Source: Streptococcus suis (lineage in GTDB: Bacteria; Bacillota; Bacilli; Lactobacillales; Streptococcaceae). Taken from it: a stretch of DNA of 64,000 nucleotides. Position numbers and translations under genes: made by a program. The notes beneath the pieces were generated by a model. It was not told the DNA's origin, did no database searches, and was given only the letters and a program-made list of their open reading frames with translations. Shown one piece after another: positions 61,001-64,000 of the stretch (its first letter is position 1; each line of letters begins with the position of its first letter). The stretch spans positions 620,001-684,000 of the forward strand of contig CP025095.1 in NCBI GenBank assembly GCA_002831545.1. The letters run 5' to 3'.

Positions 61001-64000
61001 AACAGGAGAAACGCAACCAGAACAACCAGTTGTTACTGAGGTGGCTGCTAAAGAACAAAAAGTCCGTATTGGTACTAAGCCAGTTGATGAAACACGGCAA
61101 GTAATCCAAGATACCGTTGTGAAGTTTACTACTGAATTTGAGAGTGATGTAAACCTTTCTTATCCAGAGACTCAAGAAATCACGCCAGGAAAAGATGGCT
61201 TGAATCGGACGATTATTACCAGTCGTTATATTCGAGGACAGGAGGTTGGTCAACCTAGTCAAGAGAAACTAACTATCACTCCAGTACAAAATAGACGGGT
61301 TAAGGTCGGTATTAAACCTGAAAGTCGTATTGTTGAGACACCGTTCCAAACAGTGTATGAAGCAGACAGTAGTCGTCAATTAGATACTCGTCATACAAGA
61401 CAAGAAGGAGTCAATCAGCAAATAACCTACACTAAGACCTACAGTATGAATTCTGAAACAGGTCAAGTCACGGCTCAGCCAGAAACTGGTCGACTTACAA
61501 GACAAGGGCAAAATAAAATTATTCAAGTCGGTACTCGTCCGACGGAACGAACTGAGGAGATTGTCTTAGAGACTATTAGACGAGATAATTCCGAACTGGA
61601 AAAAGGCACAGTGAAGGTCATTCATGAAGGTAGACCGACAATTAAGCGTTTCCAAAAGAGCTATATTGTAGATGTGAATACAGGAGCGACTATAGCCCAG
61701 CCAGAAGTTTTACTAGAGGAAATAGCTGGACAAGCTCGGGAAGAAGAAGTAGGCACCAAGGAGCCAGTTCAGCCAGAAGTGATTGACTCGACTGGTTCTA
61801 CTGATACAACTCAGCCAGAAGAAACTACAAAACCTGAGCAACCAGCAACTCCGCTTCCTGAGCCGGAGCAACCAAAACCAGCTGTTCCAGACACACCGTC
61901 AGTGACACCAACACCTGTACCAGAACAACCACAACCAACTGTTCCAGACACGCCGGATCCAACAGAGATGGAGACGGAACCAGTTTCTCCGAAAAAACCA
62001 GAGGAAACAACTGAAGAAACGGTTGAGGATGTGAATAAGCCTTTGTTACGTGTTTTGAAGAATGAACCGCACTATCATCTGATGAAGCATGTTCGTTCTT
62101 CTAAAGTGACTTACAAGCTTGATGACCAATATAATACTTTTAGGAAAGCCATTGCTCGATTGTTTGTTAATGATACTGAGATTCACCAAGAAGAATTAAC
62201 AGATAAAAATAAGCTAGAAGTTCGCTTTAGAAACCTACTACCAAACGTTGACTATTTCGTTAAGACGGATTTGGTGTACATGGATAGTAAGAATGTTGAA
62301 CGCACAGAGCGTCTTATGGATGAAGTCTACATTGATTTTGAAGAACGTCATTTTGAAATCAAGAATATTGATGAGGCAGAGGTTTGGAAGAATGAAAACG
62401 GTAGATTAGTGAGAAAAGTTGCAATTAAAGTAGAACCAAATGATGACCATAATTATTTCATCAAGCTCCAATCAGATGAGCATAAGGATATTTTCTTACC
62501 AGTTGTGAGCATTGACGAAGAATCATTGAGTGGTAAACGTCATTTCAAATTGCAGGCTAAATTCACCAATCCAGAGGAAAGACGACAAAAACTAGATAAG
62601 TATCATGATACTGTGATAGTATACTTACCGAGAGAGGTTCGTGAAAATCATGAAACAAGGAATAAGTACAGCACATTCACTAGTCTATTAAATGCTATGA
62701 AGACTAATTCTTCGGGTACTTTTGAACTTCAACAAGATTTGACGGCATCAGAAGTCGTGCTGTCGGATACAGACAAATCTTATCTGAAAAATCAATTCCA
62801 TGGAACCCTCAAAGGTAATGGTTTCACTATTCATGACTTGAAAGCACCATTATTTGATGATTTACGAGGAACTGTATCTGATTTGAACCTGAAAGCAGTA
62901 GATATTCATCTGCCGAAAGAAAAAGAGGTAGGAGCTTTAGCCAAACAGTCTACTAATGGTAGTGTTAGCAATGTCCATGTTGAAGGAAGAGTTGTTGCAG
63001 ACAATTTCTTAGGTGGTCTGATAGGAGAAGTGGACAGAACGTCGCTCTCAAAAGTTAGCTTTACAGGTTCTTTAATCAGTCTTGGTAAGGACGATAATAA
63101 AGTTGGCGGTATTGCTGGCTGGCTCGGTGGCGGTAGTATTACAAAAGGCTATGTAGATGCGACCATTTCATCTGCCTCTTCGAATGTGAAGGCTGGTGGC
63201 TTGGTTGGTCAGTTGGAACATGCTAATGCTCGGATTACTTCAAGTTATGTGACAGGTAGGATTACTACAACGAAGACAAAAGATACGGAAGTTGGCGGAC
63301 TTGTTGGTACAATATTGAAAGGAAATGATACTAATAATAGCATACAGCTTACAGATAATATTGTAGCAGTCAATGTTGTAAATGGAAATAAAGTGTATGG
63401 CAGGCTAGATGAAACCTTACGACCATTTAGTAATATACGGATTGTGACGGGTAAAGCAGTTGGTGAAAACAATTCATCTGAATCTATCATAGAAATAGAT
63501 GTAGCAGGAGCTGTTCAAGAACTCAACCTATGGGCTATCCGTCCGTCTGAAAAAGAAGCAGAGCGGAAATTACGCCAGAAGAATGCCTTTGACATTGATT
63601 ATGCTACGGCTCAATTTGCTTTGGCAGAGCGCAAGCAAGCCTATGAAAACATGGAAAGACTGCTTCCGTTCTTCACAAGAGATGTGATTATCCAGTACGG
63701 AAATCGACTGGAAAAAGATGACGAATTGGTGACCAAGAAATTACTAGACGTCGTACCATTGGTGGATAAAGTACCATATTTGGATGTACTAGGTACTAGC
63801 GTCGGAAAAAATAATCAAGAGATATCAAATCGTGATAAGATAAACGGATTGCTTCTACACTTTGCAGACGGAACAGTCAAATACCAATACTTGGTGAAGA
63901 AAAAAGACTTGAGTAGAGGCGCTGTTACGGAATACCTGATATTAGACAAAAATATCAGCTACACTCCTGAAGTCATGGCAAATGACTTTGAATATAGGAA
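58023..64000 (+). CDS. M26-type zinc metalloprotease (IgA1 protease/Zmp family), 3' end outside window
   Basis: The frame stays open from ATG 58023 (AAAGGAG upstream) to the window end, 1992 codons. A YSIRK-type signal (FRKLTIGLVSLCVG) is followed by LPATG at residues 92-96 and two hydrophobic segments, the N-terminal sortase anchor peculiar to this family. Next is a long Ser/Thr/Pro/Glu-rich region with 14-residue repeats (from residue 483), three Cys-bracketed motifs (C622/C630, C775/C785, C849/C859) and about five G5 domains ending GTKP-like (residues about 865-1245). A Pro-rich spacer (about 1255-1335) leads to the M26 N-terminal region with GLUG-like repeats (GGLIGE, GGIAGW, GGLVGQ, GGLVGT). 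The HEXXH site is not in the window, so protease activity is inferred from architecture. Confidence 0.88.
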   Translation, partial: MHKFFYEQRKAFSFRKLTIGLVSLCVGTSLLFGIQSQEVSASTVSPSQIRFEYVLEAELSAEERQLIQSSLPAELKEEATYFVVYRPSKKVLPATGELAGSGLAVLGLGFLVLAVSATKSKKARVLTMLYVTTSGLALPVLEVGAVQSSALAAYNQTLTIRPGDSLPDGKLRLDGYEFVGYYVQESSVKISLPPSETEKNDTAKETQASSVQSEGKKSDLEELAKPSVLQENSESQLSNRDDSLQLPLKESSVEKTENTVSSETTNSQTGDGLASPSNTSTVADRKEDSPNTEESQNSGLDSTLQIPGLLILNRKDRTDAVTEVAPVGQALPFVAFRKEKETFALELVKQEDPQLEIGKSRLVPGQEGEKEITYADFVQGEKILRSEKISEQITKNAVAPIMYVGTKQVEAPVIPLPEVPSSPKVESEISDAGSTDANSSASQHTEQPKPSTPDSAVDLPVPPQPEVRPEVDVPAPPQPETTPETEVPVSPQPELAPEIEEPVSPQPEVAPETEVSVAPQPEVVPETEEPVSPQPEVAPETEEPVSPQPEVAPETEEPVSPQPEVVLETEEPVSPQPEMVPETEVPTTPNTGSTDATSGASQHGESNENPTSQELTEAEIQCILDPSSTCWPEKEEKVDPKVQAQQIEEAAAKLREKMEELQTYKSRFKGKEWTDYINTVYEASRAILEARDLADMLIQTSLIEDDLRFLLVETDANSGASQKTEGELIFELPTSTSETVTPPLTPTTPDSSGSTTPKPSDSTTAPSIETEEGFCPIDPKPEDTCGPETSPTEETPSGEGSSTSGSSGETNSSETNPSTSTIPDSSGSTTPKPSDSTTAPSTETEEEFCPIDPKSEENCGVESEPQKEIVSQVEVESTKDVSFIRRYESNDQLEFGETRTKQIGQVGQEKVIETYRLVNGERRERLSIRTENVRQAREEIIEVGTKPTVTKTPIRFTEKEIADGNLYVGDRVIEVHGVDGERTVTTSYRLNTQTGETQPEQPVVTEVAAKEQKVRIGTKPVDETRQVIQDTVVKFTTEFESDVNLSYPETQEITPGKDGLNRTIITSRYIRGQEVGQPSQEKLTITPVQNRRVKVGIKPESRIVETPFQTVYEADSSRQLDTRHTRQEGVNQQITYTKTYSMNSETGQVTAQPETGRLTRQGQNKIIQVGTRPTERTEEIVLETIRRDNSELEKGTVKVIHEGRPTIKRFQKSYIVDVNTGATIAQPEVLLEEIAGQAREEEVGTKEPVQPEVIDSTGSTDTTQPEETTKPEQPATPLPEPEQPKPAVPDTPSVTPTPVPEQPQPTVPDTPDPTEMETEPVSPKKPEETTEETVEDVNKPLLRVLKNEPHYHLMKHVRSSKVTYKLDDQYNTFRKAIARLFVNDTEIHQEELTDKNKLEVRFRNLLPNVDYFVKTDLVYMDSKNVERTERLMDEVYIDFEERHFEIKNIDEAEVWKNENGRLVRKVAIKVEPNDDHNYFIKLQSDEHKDIFLPVVSIDEESLSGKRHFKLQAKFTNPEERRQKLDKYHDTVIVYLPREVRENHETRNKYSTFTSLLNAMKTNSSGTFELQQDLTASEVVLSDTDKSYLKNQFHGTLKGNGFTIHDLKAPLFDDLRGTVSDLNLKAVDIHLPKEKEVGALAKQSTNGSVSNVHVEGRVVADNFLGGLIGEVDRTSLSKVSFTGSLISLGKDDNKVGGIAGWLGGGSITKGYVDATISSASSNVKAGGLVGQLEHANARITSSYVTGRITTTKTKDTEVGGLVGTILKGNDTNNSIQLTDNIVAVNVVNGNKVYGRLDETLRPFSNIRIVTGKAVGENNSSESIIEIDVAGAVQELNLWAIRPSEKEAERKLRQKNAFDIDYATAQFALAERKQAYENMERLLPFFTRDVIIQYGNRLEKDDELVTKKLLDVVPLVDKVPYLDVLGTSVGKNNQEISNRDKINGLLLHFADGTVKYQYLVKKKDLSRGAVTEYLILDKNISYTPEVMANDFEYR
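59469..59786 (+). repeat. 42-bp tandem repeats in the M26 protease gene
   Basis: Seven full units (starts 59469, 59511, 59553, 59595, 59637, 59679, 59721) and a partial eighth encode PETEEPVSPQPEVA-type 14-residue units, a proline-rich spacer on the cell surface. Units differ by few bases, so copy number is likely to vary between strains. Confidence 0.92.

Overview
The window is chromosomal DNA of a low-GC Gram-positive coccus, almost certainly Streptococcus and most likely S. suis or a close relative. The evidence is two YSIRK/LPXTG sortase substrates, the MacP gene between a NUDIX gene and mtnN, a sucrose locus in the pneumococcal sus order (R-T1-T2-X-H), a fused permease/binding-protein EgtU, YtgP, CvfB, and streptococcal-style dispersed repeats. 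Species is inferred from gene content only. No rRNA, tRNA, CRISPR array, prophage or IS transposase was seen.

Layout. 1-2534: end of an EgtV/EgtU-type (ergothioneine or quaternary amine) ABC transporter plus a double SnoaL-like protein. 2682-5002: a PLP aminotransferase and, convergent, a lipase-like alpha/beta hydrolase. 5146-9682: a complete Bce-type antimicrobial-peptide sensing and resistance module (response regulator, kinase, ATPase, permease) with a Bce-type box before the transporter. 9683-12120: a repeat copy, then a PadR operon with a 54-aa membrane protein and two DUF1129 membrane proteins. 12201-14271: small accessory genes (Tad2-like DUF2829, SDR, Imm33-like, ASCH, and an unknown gene whose -10 is flanked by a perfect inverted repeat). 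14382-17347: housekeeping glmU-nudix-macP-mtnN. 17544-18934: pyridoxal kinase and an ECF S component. 18989-21296: a cyclophilin lipoprotein (divergent), DUF2500, VOC and an unknown protein. 21453-27540: sus locus with palindromic operators and cre-like sites inside both promoters. 27665-30420: ftsK and a VOC protein. 30461-32151: DUF3397 gene (minus strand) and rplK-rplA with a structured leader.

32152-49775 is the most striking region. A 5683-residue YSIRK/LPATG surface protein is preceded by a leader of about 315 nt. That leader carries an extended -10 promoter, a small ORF made largely of 19 exact AGAC units (Arg-Gln-Thr-Asp periodicity), and a GC-rich hairpin with a U-tail. Changes in repeat number would move the leader stop codon toward or away from the hairpin, so a phase-variable attenuator is a testable hypothesis. 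The protein has an N-terminal region, helical FIVAR/GA-like modules, about 23 Rib-like modules, seven near-identical 315-bp units (TSP3-type plus YPD modules) and Ig-like modules.

49776-57870: tandem duplicate small genes, a frameshifted glutathione S-transferase gene, a 208-bp MITE-like element, ytgP, pyrH, frr, cvfB, a PanE-like reductase, a DUF1801 protein and a YozE protein. 58023 to the end: the N-terminal two thousand or so residues of an M26-type (IgA1 protease/Zmp) metalloprotease with an N-terminal LPATG; its catalytic part lies beyond the window.
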